A stretch of DNA of 64,000 nucleotides from Roseburia faecis. Its GTDB lineage: Bacteria > Bacillota > Clostridia > Lachnospirales > Lachnospiraceae. Below the pieces are notes generated by a model that saw only the letters and a list, made by a program, of their open reading frames with translations, ran no database searches and was not told where the DNA came from. The first letter of the stretch is position 1, and the number at the start of each line of letters is the position of its first letter. Positions 35,679-44,984 of the stretch are shown one piece after another. The stretch lies in assembly GCF_001406815.1 (NCBI RefSeq), contig NZ_CVRR01000006.1, positions 31,397 through 95,396 on the forward strand, written 5' to 3'. Both the position numbers and the translations under genes were made by a program.

Positions 35679-37344
35679 AGTATACATACTCCATATCCAG
35701 ATGCTCCCGCAATCCCTGTGCGAGCTTGTCATACTGCTGTTCCTTAAATGCATGATAATCACCGCCAGCCTCCGGTTTCCATGATACCCTTTTTTTGTCG
35801 GCCAATGCCTGTACTATGCGCACGGCAATGTCTCCATCGTCAAAAATGCCGTGCACATAACTGCCGTATACGCCGGGTGCTTCGCTGCCTTTTTCCATGC
35901 GCTGCACCCCGTCGGTTCTGCCATCTGCCAGCTGTACCAGTGGCGTCTGATGTTCCCCGGTGGAAACCGTTGTCTTTCCCATATGAATCTCATAGCCGGA
36001 AAATTCCAATCCGGAAAGTGTGGAAAAAATACCGGTTACATTCTCAAATTTTCCACGTGTCTGCGTACGCATTTTTTCCGGCATCAGGGTCGTGTCGGTG
36101 TCGATCAGTTCCATACCACGCAGCGGTTCGCATAGCGAATTCTCATCCGCTGCGTGCGATTGCCGCCGAGTCTCACGAGGGGGCAGTTCCATACCACGCA
36201 GGGGTAGTGCCCCGTCGCGCCTTATGCGCTCCACGGCAATTGTATCCGGCTCATGAGAAATTGCTTCGCAATGAGCCGGATAGAGCGGTTCGCGTAGCGA
36301 ATTCTCATTCTCTACCCCATGTGGGTCCGAAATGGTACGCCCCAGCATCTGATAGCCACCGCAGATCCCCCAGACCGGGATATGTGCCGCCAGCTTTTTG
36401 ACCGCGGCTTCCAGACCGTTCTGCCGCATCCAGCGCAGATCACCCACCGTATTTTTGCTGCCCGGCAGAAAGATCATATCCGGCTGTCCCAGTTCCTGCA
36501 CCGAAGAAACATAGCGCACGGACACACCCTCCAGCCGTTCAAATACGTTAAAATCCGTAAAATTGGAGATCCGTGGAAAACGGATCACTGCCAGATCTAT
36601 CACGCCTACATCGTGGTTGTCCAACTGGCCGCTCAGACTGTCCTCATCCTCAATGGACAGATGCATATATGGCACTACTCCGGCAACCTTCACACCGCCG
36701 CGTTCCTCCAGCATCTCCACTCCCGGATCAAGGATCGTCTTATCCCCGCGGAATTTATTAATAATCAGACCCTTCACACGGGCTTTTTCATCCTCTTCTA
36801 AAAGCATCAAAGTTCCCAAAAGCTGCGCAAACACACCGCCACGGTCGATATCCCCCACCAGAAGCACCGGTGCATCGACCAGTTTTGCCAGCCCCATATT
36901 GACAATATCATCCGATTTCAGATTGATCTCTGCCGGGCTTCCCGCCCCTTCCATCACAATAATGTCTGCCTGCTTTTCCAACTCCGAAAAAGCCTCGCAG
37001 ATCGTCGGAACCAGCTTTTTCTTATACGCAAAATAATCCCGCGCCCGCATATTTCCGAGCACCTCACCCTTTACGATCACCTGTGATCCGACATCATTGG
37101 TCGGTTTCAACAGGATGGGATTCATAAGCACGGAAGGCTTCACACCCGCCGCTTCCGCCTGCATGACCTGCGCGCGCCCCATCTCCAGACCGTCTTCGGT
37201 GATGTAGGAGTTGAGCGCCATATTCTGTGATTTAAACGGTGCCACGCGATAGCCATCCTGCGCAAAAATACGGCAAAGTCCTGCAACGATCAGGCTTTTT
37301 CCGGCATTTGACATCGTGCCCTGCACCATGATTACTTTTGCCAT
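35647..37344 (-). CDS. cobQ: Cobyric acid synthase CobQ/CbiP with in-frame palindromic insert
   Basis: CobQ amidates adenosylcobyrinate a,c-diamide at b, d, e and g using glutamine and ATP. The 565-residue product has [22 protein letters not shown] (ATPase domain), [19 protein letters not shown], and the glutamine amidotransferase nucleophile in [11 protein letters not shown] with the late histidine in GSYVHGIF. The family is usually about 490-510 residues; the excess lies between DPHGVE and [12 protein letters not shown], encoded by about 36121-36310, and is built of repeats and hairpins (see separate entry). The start MAKVIM at 37344 follows AAGGAA. Confidence 0.94.
   Translation of the reverse strand: MAKVIMVQGTMSNAGKSLIVAGLCRIFAQDGYRVAPFKSQNMALNSYITEDGLEMGRAQVMQAEAAGVKPSVLMNPILLKPTNDVGSQVIVKGEVLGNMRARDYFAYKKKLVPTICEAFSELEKQADIIVMEGAGSPAEINLKSDDIVNMGLAKLVDAPVLLVGDIDRGGVFAQLLGTLMLLEEDEKARVKGLIINKFRGDKTILDPGVEMLEERGGVKVAGVVPYMHLSIEDEDSLSGQLDNHDVGVIDLAVIRFPRISNFTDFNVFERLEGVSVRYVSSVQELGQPDMIFLPGSKNTVGDLRWMRQNGLEAAVKKLAAHIPVWGICGGYQMLGRTISDPHGVENENSLREPLYPAHCEAISHEPDTIAVERIRRDGALPLRGMELPPRETRRQSHAADENSLCEPLRGMELIDTDTTLMPEKMRTQTRGKFENVTGIFSTLSGLEFSGYEIHMGKTTVSTGEHQTPLVQLADGRTDGVQRMEKGSEAPGVYGSYVHGIFDDGDIAVRIVQALADKKRVSWKPEAGGDYHAFKEQQYDKLAQGLREHLDMEYVYSILQESRISS
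36106..36310 (-). repeat. In-frame repeat/palindrome insert inside cobQ
   Basis: Direct repeats: CAGTTCCATACCACGCAG at 36106-36123 and 36184-36201 (78 bp apart), and a 25-bp word AGCGGTTCGC[A/G]TAGCGAATTC(TCAT) at 36122-36146 and 36284-36308 (162 bp apart). Both spacings are multiples of three. Palindromes: ATCCGGCTCAT (36244-36254) with ATGAGCCGGAT (36271-36281), an inner ATTGC/GCAAT, GGGG/CCCC at 36201-36213, and TTCGC/GCGAA inside each 25-bp repeat. The frame stays open, adding about 60 residues to CobQ. Confidence 0.88.
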
Positions 37345-37360
37345 GTTTGTTTCCTTCCTG

Positions 37361-39037
37361 CTAACCAGCAATCACAACCCTGCAATCCTTCTTGAAACAT
37401 GCAATTCCATATTTGATAAAATTACGCATTCCGTCCTGCTTCAGCTTATCGACATATGATTTTTCTTCCATCTGTTTCAAAGCTTCGGCACATGCAGCAT
37501 CCAGATCTCCATTCCCGGCATATTTCAGTTCTATCACAATTCCTGTTCTGTTGTTCGGCACCTCAACAAGAATATCGCTGTAGCCGGTTCCTGACTCTGC
37601 ATTTGACTTTATAAGCCAGTTTGCTTTATATCCCAAAAGCCCAAGTAAAATGCCATGGTAAAAATTTTCTTTCTTTTCCTTTGCAACTGCTGTATCACGT
37701 ATACTTATGGTATTCCAAAGATATTCTCCAAAGAGCTGCTCTATTTTTTCTGTATTTTTTTCTAAAAACGCATTGCAGAATTCTTCCAGTCTCTTACCGT
37801 CATTCGCGGACGTATCCCGGAACCATTCCCTGATTTTCTTGATAAAAAGATTTTTTATCTCTTTATTTGGAATTGCCAAACGTATCTTTCCATCCGCTGT
37901 ACGCCCCTGTTTTGTCAGATATCCGGTCGTAAAAAGTACGCTCCACAGATTTCCAATGTTTTTATCAAGCTCATCATACGTAAGTTCCTGTGAAAGTTCC
38001 TTTTCAATACACTCTCCCACGATCAGACGCTCAATTTCATCCTTGGTCTGCACATCCGCCTTATCGATCAATCTGCGGACGATCGCATTCCCACTCGAAT
38101 TAGACCAGTAATCCTGTGGTTCAACCGTTTGATCATAGTTAAGTTCATCCACATAATTTATGACATCCCATGGACAGTACACATCCGCATTTCCAAAGTG
38201 ATAGCCATCATACCATTCCTTTGTTTCCGGAAAATGTGAAGCAAGACCATACGACGCAAGGAGTTTTTTTACCTCATCATCTGTGAATCCAAACTGTTCA
38301 TCAAATCTGGAATCCATAATAGAAAGTACCTTAAAATTATTCAATCCTGTAAATATACTTTCCTTCGATACTCGCAGACATCCCGTCAGAAATGCAAACT
38401 GTAAATAATCATTCGTCTTTAATGCCTGACCAAAAAGACCTCTGATCAGAGAAACCATTTCACAATAATATCCATTCTGATATGCTTTATCCAGAGGAAC
38501 ATCATACTCATCTATGATAATTACTACCTTTTTCCCGTGATGCTTATATAAAAGCTGTGACAGTTTCCGGATGCTGTCTTCTATATTCTCATCCGTACCT
38601 GTAAGCATTTTAGCGAAATATGCCTTATCCTCGTCCGTAAGTGCATCACTTGTTTTGAGATAATAATGCCGGTCCATTTCATTGGCAAGAATCGTGCCGA
38701 GCATCCTCTTCGCATCCGCAAATGTCAGCCCCTCCACCCCTTTGAGCGTGAGAAATATCACTGGATACTTTCCCATGTACGCATCGCATAGTTCTTTATT
38801 CTTTGCAATATATAAGCCTTCAAACAGTGAAACATCTGCACCGATTTCAAAAAAACTTTTCAGCATGCTCATATTCAATGTCTTGCCAAAACGTCGCGGA
38901 CGGGTGAACAGTGTTACTTCCCCCCAATTCATCAGAATCTGTTCTATAAGATTTGTCTTGTCAATATAATAAAATCCGTTCCTGCGTATTTTTTCAAAAC
39001 TGTCAATTCCTACCGGTAATTTCAAAGTATTTACCAT
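37361..39037 (-). CDS. AAA-ATPase-like protein with C-terminal PD-(D/E)XK nuclease domain
   Basis: A 558-residue protein of the abundant gut-bacterial family AAA-ATPase-like plus DUF1703 (PDDEXK_9). N-terminus: [25 protein letters not shown], then a P-loop-like [19 protein letters not shown] (about 45-62) and [16 protein letters not shown] (Walker B-like). C-terminus: [27 protein letters not shown], the D...ExK nuclease core. Function is unknown; the family spreads widely and is often repeated in genomes. The start at 39037 has GGAGG five bases upstream. It lies 16 bp before cobQ and so can be co-transcribed with it. Confidence 0.88.
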   Translation of the reverse strand: MVNTLKLPVGIDSFEKIRRNGFYYIDKTNLIEQILMNWGEVTLFTRPRRFGKTLNMSMLKSFFEIGADVSLFEGLYIAKNKELCDAYMGKYPVIFLTLKGVEGLTFADAKRMLGTILANEMDRHYYLKTSDALTDEDKAYFAKMLTGTDENIEDSIRKLSQLLYKHHGKKVVIIIDEYDVPLDKAYQNGYYCEMVSLIRGLFGQALKTNDYLQFAFLTGCLRVSKESIFTGLNNFKVLSIMDSRFDEQFGFTDDEVKKLLASYGLASHFPETKEWYDGYHFGNADVYCPWDVINYVDELNYDQTVEPQDYWSNSSGNAIVRRLIDKADVQTKDEIERLIVGECIEKELSQELTYDELDKNIGNLWSVLFTTGYLTKQGRTADGKIRLAIPNKEIKNLFIKKIREWFRDTSANDGKRLEEFCNAFLEKNTEKIEQLFGEYLWNTISIRDTAVAKEKKENFYHGILLGLLGYKANWLIKSNAESGTGYSDILVEVPNNRTGIVIELKYAGNGDLDAACAEALKQMEEKSYVDKLKQDGMRNFIKYGIACFKKDCRVVIAG

Positions 39038-39079
39038 ATGAACCTCCAACAAACAGATCATTTTGTCATATTTACATAT

Positions 39080-39108
39080 AGTATAACTGATTGACCGGGT
39101 AATTACAA
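39080..39108 (-). promoter_or_regulatory. Promoter of the AAA/nuclease-cobQ unit
   Basis: Minus strand TTGTAA (39103-39108), 17-bp spacer, TATACT (39080-39085), 43 bp before the start at 39037. No B12-box or riboswitch is visible in the short leader. Confidence 0.6.
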
Positions 39109-39185
39109 TTTCCTTTCATTAAACGGTCACCGAAATACACTGTCATGATTTACGCTCCATTCGCTCCATTTCAAAAAACATTTTC

Positions 39186-39214
39186 TTGAAAAGATCCCCA
39201 TGTTCCGTTAAGAT
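39186..39214 (+). promoter_or_regulatory. Promoter of the AIM24-family gene
   Basis: TTGAAA (39186-39191), 17-bp spacer, TAAGAT (39209-39214), then GGGAGG before the ATG at 39253. Confidence 0.6.
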
Positions 39215-39252
39215 GATATTGTAACGAAAAACAATATATCAGGGAGGTAGTT

Positions 39253-39933
39253 ATGAACTATACAATTGAAGGGGCACCATTGCCTGTCGTAATCTGCAAC
39301 TTAGAGGGTGGCGAAACCATGCTCACGGAGAAGGGCGCAATGTCGTGGATGTCCCCAAATATGAAAATGGAAACCACAACAGGCGGCGGAATCGGAAAAA
39401 TGTTCGGTCGTGCTTTTTCCGGTGAAAGCATGTTTATCAACCGCTACACCGCACAGGGCGGCACCGGACTGATCGCATTTGCATCCAGCTTCCCCGGAGA
39501 TATCCGTGCATTTGAAATTGCACCAGGGCAGGAGATTGTCGCCCAGAAAAGTGCATTTCTCGCATCGACCGCTGGTGTGGAAATGTCTGTTTTTTTCCAA
39601 AAACGCATTGCCGGCGGTCTCTTCGGTGGAGAAGGATTTATCATGCAGCGTCTGTCCGGAAACGGCACCGTCTTTCTCGAATTTGACGGACACATCAAAG
39701 AATATGAACTTGCACCGGGACAACAGATTGTCGTCGATACCGGATACCTCGCAGCAATGACAGCCGGATGTTCCATCAATATCCAGACTGTACCGGGTGT
39801 AAAAAATATGCTCTTTGGCGGGGAAGGGATCTTTAATACCGTTATCACCGGACCGGGACGTGTATGGCTGCAGAGCATGCCGGTTGCACAGCTCGCCGGA
39901 GCGATCAGCCCATTTATTCCAAATAAAAATTAA
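39253..39933 (+). CDS. AIM24 / TIGR00266 family protein
   Basis: A 226-residue all-beta protein of the AIM24 (TIGR00266) family. It contains the two-fold repeated pattern FxxxxAPGQEIVAQKSAFLAS and YELAPGQQIVVDTGYLAAM, FGGEGFIMQRLSGNGTVFLE, GEGIFNTVITGPGRVWLQSMP. Bacterial members have no proven function; the yeast namesake is mitochondrial. Monocistronic, with promoter and terminator. Confidence 0.92.
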   Translation: MNYTIEGAPLPVVICNLEGGETMLTEKGAMSWMSPNMKMETTTGGGIGKMFGRAFSGESMFINRYTAQGGTGLIAFASSFPGDIRAFEIAPGQEIVAQKSAFLASTAGVEMSVFFQKRIAGGLFGGEGFIMQRLSGNGTVFLEFDGHIKEYELAPGQQIVVDTGYLAAMTAGCSINIQTVPGVKNMLFGGEGIFNTVITGPGRVWLQSMPVAQLAGAISPFIPNKN

Positions 39934-39945
39934 TCATTTTCGAAA

Positions 39946-39979
39946 AAATCCCGGAGCCATTTCCCATGCTCCGGGATTT
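39946..39979. terminator. Terminator after the AIM24 gene
   Basis: AAATCCCGGAGC (39946-39957) pairs with GCTCCGGGATTT (39968-39979), followed by CATTTTAT. A-rich bases on the other side let it also serve the convergent pseudogene. Confidence 0.85.
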
Positions 39980-39995
39980 CATTTTATATCATTTT

Positions 39996-40727
39996 TCAAA
40001 TTTTCCGAATCTCAAAACTGTTTTTTCCACGGGTTTTTACCTCATATAATACACTGTCTGCTTCCTTAAACAGTTTTTCATAAGGAACTTTCTCCGTCAT
40101 ATACACAGCACCAGGCTGATAGACAGCGGCACTGAACACCCGCCATATGTAAATGTCTGACACGTGCTTCTGACCAGTTTATCCAGCTGTGCCTGAACAC
40201 CCTCCTGATCACGGTTTTGTATACAGAGTACAAACTCATCTCCGCCAAACCGCGCCATAAGGACATGTGTTCCAAACACCAGACGCATCGTATCCGCTAA
40301 AAGTTTTAACGCCTCATCTCCTCCGGCGTGTCCAAGCGTATCATTGACAGACTTAAAGTTATCAATATCCATGATTGCAAACAGAAACGGCAGTTCTTTC
40401 CTGTCGTAAATGCTCCCGGCACCGATCCCGGAACAAATAAAACATCCGGATAATCCCCACCCTGAATCTGTTTTGACACCTCATTGTCATAATCCGAATA
40501 CGACTGGTACTTCACCTCAATACCAGGATGTTTCTTGTTAAACCCATCCAGGTACTGCTACATATCCTGCTGGGAGATATTGGATGCTACCGAAATCGTT
40601 CCCCTGATTTCGTTTTCTGCGCAGCATGTGCCACACTTCCAAAGTCTGCCGGAAACTGTAACAGCACAAGCAGCGTCAAAAGCACCGCCACCACACGCTT
40701 TTTCTTCCACTTTTTCATCTTTCTCAT
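39996..40727 (-). pseudogene. Decayed chimera: binding-protein N-terminus joined to a GGDEF C-terminus
   Basis: The minus strand opens with a signal peptide (MKKWKKKRVVAVLLTLLVLL, ATG at 40718 or 40727), then runs out of frame into SVASNISQQDM, meets a TAG near 40560, and continues HPGIEVKYQSYSDYDNEVSKQIQGGDYPDVLFVPG, an extracellular solute-binding protein opening. About base 40430 it switches to a GGDEF domain (GAGSIYDRKELPFLFAIMDIDNFKSVNDTLGHAGGDE, ARFGGDEFVLCIQ), which has a one-base deletion near 40115 before the end VKTRGKNSFEIRKI. At least two frameshifts, one nonsense codon and an internal deletion. The parent may have been a binding-protein-linked GGDEF receptor. Confidence 0.82.
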
Positions 40728-40742
40728 CCTTCTTTTGCAGCC

Positions 40743-40988
40743 TTACCGCGCTTCATATGCCCTGGATACACGCTTATACTCTGCCGGTTCCGTAATCTGT
40801 TCCACAACGATATCTCCGTCTTCCGCATCACGGTATCGATACAGATACACACCTTCCTGAATCTCATCCTCCTCTATGAGAGACACTGCCATATAGTGCT
40901 TCTCTTCAACGGTAAAAGTATCCATGATGGCAAACTCTTTTTCCGTCCCATCCGAAACCGGAATACGGATTACTTCATACTCTTCCAT
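40743..40988 (-). CDS. DUF1292 family protein
   Basis: An 81-residue acidic protein of the DUF1292 (YrzB-like) family: VSDGTEKEFAIMDTFTVEEKHYMAVSLIEEDEIQEGVYLYRYRDAEDGDIVVEQITEPAEYKRVSRAYEA. Function is unknown. It starts 12 bp after tatD, as the last gene of metG-nudix-tatD-DUF1292. Confidence 0.85.
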   Translation of the reverse strand: MEEYEVIRIPVSDGTEKEFAIMDTFTVEEKHYMAVSLIEEDEIQEGVYLYRYRDAEDGDIVVEQITEPAEYKRVSRAYEAR

Positions 40989-41000
40989 AATATCTCTCCT

Positions 41001-41780
41001 TTATCGTGGTACTTTCGTAAACAGTGCAAATGCATTTTCCCGTGTGGTCTGCTCGACTTCCTCCACAGAAACGCCTTTGATCTCCGCAATTTTTGCAATC
41101 ACATACGGAATATTCCGTGAATCATTGCGCGTTCCCCGGTGTGGTTCCGGCGCCATATACGGGCAGTCGGTTTCGAGCACTATGCTCGAAAGAGGAATCG
41201 TTTCCACGGTCTTTACCAGCTTTTTGGCATTTTTAAAAGTCACAACACCGCCTACACCGATGAAATATCCCATCTTTACATATTCCTGTGCCATCTCCGG
41301 CGAATAGGAATAACAGTGGATCACGCCCTTTATGCCATCCTCATATGCCTTTTCCATGATCTGCATGGTATCTTCTGCTGCATCCCTGGAATGAATGATC
41401 ACCGGAAGATCTGCCTGTTGTGCCAGTGCAAGCTGCCGTACAAACCAATACCTCTGCTTCGCCTGTATCTCCGGTTCCTTATCCCAGTAATAATCCAGTC
41501 CGATCTCTCCCACCGCAACTGTCTTTTGCAGCGTTGTCTGCTGTCTGAGCCATGCATACGTGTCCTCATTTAAATCATCCACGTCACTGGGATGTACGCC
41601 CACCGCAGCATAAAGAAAAGGGTATTCCTGCGCCAGCGAAAGTGTTGTCTTTGTCGTCGCAATGGAAGACCCTACATTAATCACCGGCGAAATGCCGCGC
41701 TGCGGTAATTCCGCAAGCAGCATCTCCCGGTCCGTATCAAATTTTGCATCATCGTAATGTGCATGTGTCTCAAAAATCAT
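41001..41780 (-). CDS. TatD-family metal-dependent DNase
   Basis: A 259-residue TatD-type TIM-barrel hydrolase. Metal ligands are visible in FETHAHYDDAKFD (His4, His6), VGEIGLDYYW, PVIIHSRDAAEDT, GVIHCYSYS and VLETDCPYMAP. Known members are 3'-5' exonucleases acting on DNA or RNA. It commonly follows metG in Firmicutes, as it nearly does here; its ATG overlaps the NUDIX gene stop by four bases. Confidence 0.94.
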   Translation of the reverse strand: MIFETHAHYDDAKFDTDREMLLAELPQRGISPVINVGSSIATTKTTLSLAQEYPFLYAAVGVHPSDVDDLNEDTYAWLRQQTTLQKTVAVGEIGLDYYWDKEPEIQAKQRYWFVRQLALAQQADLPVIIHSRDAAEDTMQIMEKAYEDGIKGVIHCYSYSPEMAQEYVKMGYFIGVGGVVTFKNAKKLVKTVETIPLSSIVLETDCPYMAPEPHRGTRNDSRNIPYVIAKIAEIKGVSVEEVEQTTRENAFALFTKVPR

Positions 41781-42322
41781 AAGAAGTGCCTTTCTATCAG
41801 ATCAAGTTCCTCCATGATGATACAGTTTGGAAGTGTATCCGAAGCCACCATGCCCCGCACCTGGGCATAATCCATCCAGCGCACACTCTCTATTTCTTCG
41901 GTCTGCAGTTCAAATTCCTCTGCTTCCCGATCCAGCCAGAGCAGATAGACATTTGAAATCTGGTGATCATGAAATGGCTGTCTGTGAAATTCGCTGTCAA
42001 CATCCTTATGCACCTGTCCGCAATAAATCAGATCCGACTCCTGCACTGTCACATTTAATTCTTCTTTCAACTCCCGAATTGCTGAAGGAATGTAATCATC
42101 CCCTGCCGGTATATGTCCGGCACTGGAAATATCATAGCATCCCGGAAATGAATCTTTCTGCATACATCTCTTCTGCAGCAAAAGCTGAATCCGTCCGTTC
42201 CTGTTGCGGGCAATCCAGACATGGGATGTGCGGTGCCGTACCCCTTCCCGGTGGGCCTCCGCGCGTTCTACGGTTTCACCGGTTGGTGCTCCGGTTTCAT
42301 CTACAACATCAAGGATTTCCAT
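41777..42322 (-). CDS. NUDIX hydrolase
   Basis: A 181-residue NUDIX protein of the IPP-isomerase-like/YfcD subgroup: MEILDVVDETGAPTGETVERAEAHREGVRHRTSHVWI, and the NUDIX box around SAGHIPAGDDYIPSAIRELKEELNV (G..x5..E..x7..REL.EE). One early residue of the box departs from consensus (GDDYIPSAIREL), typical for this subgroup. Substrate unknown; it would hydrolyse a nucleoside diphosphate linked compound. It lies between metG and tatD. Confidence 0.9.
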   Translation of the reverse strand: MEILDVVDETGAPTGETVERAEAHREGVRHRTSHVWIARNRNGRIQLLLQKRCMQKDSFPGCYDISSAGHIPAGDDYIPSAIRELKEELNVTVQESDLIYCGQVHKDVDSEFHRQPFHDHQISNVYLLWLDREAEEFELQTEEIESVRWMDYAQVRGMVASDTLPNCIIMEELDLIERHFL

Positions 42323-42358
42323 AATTTATGCCTCCTATTTTTATGCCTCCGACCTTGT

Positions 42359-44347
42359 TTAACAGATCTCTGCACCGCTTGGCATTGATTTCTCCGGTGT
42401 CATCAGAGAAAGTGTGCCGTTTTCGTCCTCTGCACACAGCAACATGCCCTCGGACAATACTCCGGCAAGTTTTGCCGGCTTTAAGTTCACAAGAACCATA
42501 ACCTTCTTGCCGACCATCTCTTCCGGTGTGTAATCTTTACGGATACCGGATACAATCTGCTTTACGGTGTTTCCGATTTTTACCTGAGAGCAAAGCAGCT
42601 TCTTTGACTTTGCAACTGCCTCACAGGAGAGAATCTCTCCCACCTGGAACTGCATCTTCGTAAAATCATCAAATGTGATCTCTTCCTTCGGATCCATATC
42701 AATCACTGCTTCATCTGCTGTCTCTCCGCCATTTAATGCTTTCTGCTCTTTTTCGTACTCTTCCTTCTGCTTTGCCTGAATGGCATCCACTTTTGGCTGG
42801 ATCTCTTTTGCGTCAATTCTTGCAAAAAGGATCTCCGGAGCATCGGTTACTTTTGTTCCATCCGGATACAGACCAAACTGATTGAGCTCATCAAAATCAC
42901 GCAATGATGTCGATAACTGTGCCACAATTTTTTCTGCAGTTTCCGGAAGGAACGGGTGCAGAAGACTTGCGCCGATCGTGATGGACTCGGTCAGATTGTA
43001 AAGAACCTCTGCCAGACGGTCTTTCTGTGCCTCGTCTTTTGCCAGTACCCACGGGGTTGTCTCATCAATATATTTATTGCAACGGCGGAACAGTGCAAAT
43101 ACTTCGGAAATTGCATCTGCCACACGAAGTTTTGCCATCTTCCCGGCAATACGGTCGCGGGTTTCTGTCACAACAGCTTTCAGATCCGCATCCACTTCAC
43201 CGGTGACTCCTGTGGATGTGACCACACCGCCAAAATATTTATTGCTCATGGAAACGGTACGGTTTACCAGATTTCCAAGAATATTTGCCAGATCAGAGTT
43301 GAAACGCTCAATGACCAGATCCCAGGTAATCACGCCATCATTCTCAAACGGCATCTCATGCAATACAAAATAGCGGGTAGCATCTACGCCAAACAGATCT
43401 ACCATGTCATCCGCATAGATTACATTTCCCTTGGATTTGCTCATCTTATCCCCGCCCTGAAGCAGCCACGGGTGTCCAAATACCTGCTTTGGCAGTGGCA
43501 GATCCAGTGCCATCAGAAAAATTGGCCAGTAAATGGTATGGAAACGGACAATATCTTTTCCGATCAGATGCAGATCAGCCGGCCACAGCTTCTTAAACTG
43601 ATCTGTGGAACCATCCGGATCATATCCAATCTTTGTGATATAGTTTGTCAGTGCATCCAGCCAGACATATACGACATGTTTCGGATCAAAATCTACCGGA
43701 ATTCCCCAGCTGAAACTGGTACGTGATACGCACAGATCCTGCAGTCCCGGAAGCAGGAAGTTATTCATCATCTCATTCTTACGGGAAACCGGCTGAATGA
43801 AGTCCGGATGGGTATTGATATAATCAATGAGCCGGTCTGCATATTTACTCATCTTAAAGAAATAAGCTTCTTCTTTGGCAGGCTGCACTTCCCGTCCACA
43901 GTCCGGACATTTGCCGTCTACAAGCTGGGATTCTGTCCAGAAAGACTCACAAGGTGTACAATACATTCCCTCATAAGATCCCTTATAAATATCACCCTGA
44001 TCATAAAGCTTTTTAAAAATCTTCTTTACACATTTCTCATGATCCTCATCCGTGGTACGGACAAAGTTATCATAAGAAGAATTCACAAGATCCCAGATCC
44101 GCTTTACCTCACCGGAAACCTGATCTACAAATTCTTTCGGTGAAATATCTGCTGCCTCTGCTTTTTCCTGAATCTTTTGTCCGTGTTCATCAGTTCCGGT
44201 CTGAAAATAGACATCATAGCCTTCGGCTCTCTTATAACGCGCAATTGCATCCGCAAGAATAATCTCGTACGTGTTTCCGATATGCGGCTTACCTGAAGTA
44301 TAGGCAATCGCGGTTGTCATATAAAACTTCCCTTTATTTTCTGCCAT
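42359..44347 (-). CDS. metG: Methionyl-tRNA synthetase
   Basis: The 662-residue class I enzyme charges tRNA-Met. HIGH motif PHIGNTYE (about 18-25), zinc-knuckle cysteines CTPCESFW and CPDCGREV (about 130-150), KMSKSKGN (about 304-311), anticodon domain, and a C-terminal tRNA-binding EMAP-like domain (TFDDFTKMQFQVGEILSCEAVAKSKKLL ... GIRKDYTPEEMVGKKVMVLVNLKPAKLAG). Length fits MetG1 of Firmicutes with the dimerisation domain. No T-box leader is visible upstream. Confidence 0.97.
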   Translation of the reverse strand: MAENKGKFYMTTAIAYTSGKPHIGNTYEIILADAIARYKRAEGYDVYFQTGTDEHGQKIQEKAEAADISPKEFVDQVSGEVKRIWDLVNSSYDNFVRTTDEDHEKCVKKIFKKLYDQGDIYKGSYEGMYCTPCESFWTESQLVDGKCPDCGREVQPAKEEAYFFKMSKYADRLIDYINTHPDFIQPVSRKNEMMNNFLLPGLQDLCVSRTSFSWGIPVDFDPKHVVYVWLDALTNYITKIGYDPDGSTDQFKKLWPADLHLIGKDIVRFHTIYWPIFLMALDLPLPKQVFGHPWLLQGGDKMSKSKGNVIYADDMVDLFGVDATRYFVLHEMPFENDGVITWDLVIERFNSDLANILGNLVNRTVSMSNKYFGGVVTSTGVTGEVDADLKAVVTETRDRIAGKMAKLRVADAISEVFALFRRCNKYIDETTPWVLAKDEAQKDRLAEVLYNLTESITIGASLLHPFLPETAEKIVAQLSTSLRDFDELNQFGLYPDGTKVTDAPEILFARIDAKEIQPKVDAIQAKQKEEYEKEQKALNGGETADEAVIDMDPKEEITFDDFTKMQFQVGEILSCEAVAKSKKLLCSQVKIGNTVKQIVSGIRKDYTPEEMVGKKVMVLVNLKPAKLAGVLSEGMLLCAEDENGTLSLMTPEKSMPSGAEIC

Positions 44348-44565
44348 GTTTTTGGCCTCCTTATCTCACATTCGCTCTCCCCATTTTACCGAATTCCACG
44401 CCATTTGTAAAGTATCCCCCATTCGTCCGTTTTTCTGTTTATTCAAGAATATTTTCTTATATGCCAAGAATTTCTTGCTGACCTGTTTTTCCGTAGACTA
44501 ATATGCTTTTATCCAGTTTTTTCCAGTACAAAACTGCCAAAGATAAATTGAGAAGGAGCACCAAC

Positions 44566-44922
44566 ATGAAAAATATACAAATCGGGGCAGCCTTAAAGAC
44601 GATGCGAAAAAATCGTGGCTGGACGATCCATGACGTAGTTGTACAGCTGAATGACCTGTACAATATCGCAGTCGCCGAAAAAACCGTGTACGGATGGGAA
44701 AGCGATCAGGCCTATCCCCGCACGGAAACACTGCTGCTGCTCTGTGAACTGTATCAGAGTGACACATTCACCGGAAATCTCCTGCACATCCCTGCAGACA
44801 AATCCTTCCCGATCACTGCAGATGAACGGCATGTCATCGAAATGTATCGCCGGCATCCGGAACTACAAAGTGCTGTAAAACGCGTGCTTGATGTTCCCGT
44901 CAAAAAACCTTCTGCAAATTAA
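44566..44922 (+). CDS. XRE-family transcriptional regulator
   Basis: A 118-residue protein with an N-terminal XRE helix-turn-helix (IQIGAALKTMRKNRGWTIHDVVVQLNDLYNIAVAEKTVYGWESDQAYPRTETLLLLCELY). The C-terminal half has ITADERHVIEMYRRHPELQSAVKRVLDV, often seen in LexA-less Lachnospiraceae regulators. The ATG at 44566 has GAAGGAG; the frame from 44503 lies in the promoter region. Target unknown; it diverges from metG. Confidence 0.88.
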   Translation: MKNIQIGAALKTMRKNRGWTIHDVVVQLNDLYNIAVAEKTVYGWESDQAYPRTETLLLLCELYQSDTFTGNLLHIPADKSFPITADERHVIEMYRRHPELQSAVKRVLDVPVKKPSAN

Positions 44923-44984
44923 AGTCCTGATATCCTGTCCCCTGTAAAAACTATTTTCCAAAATTCATCCTGTCACAGAAGTTT

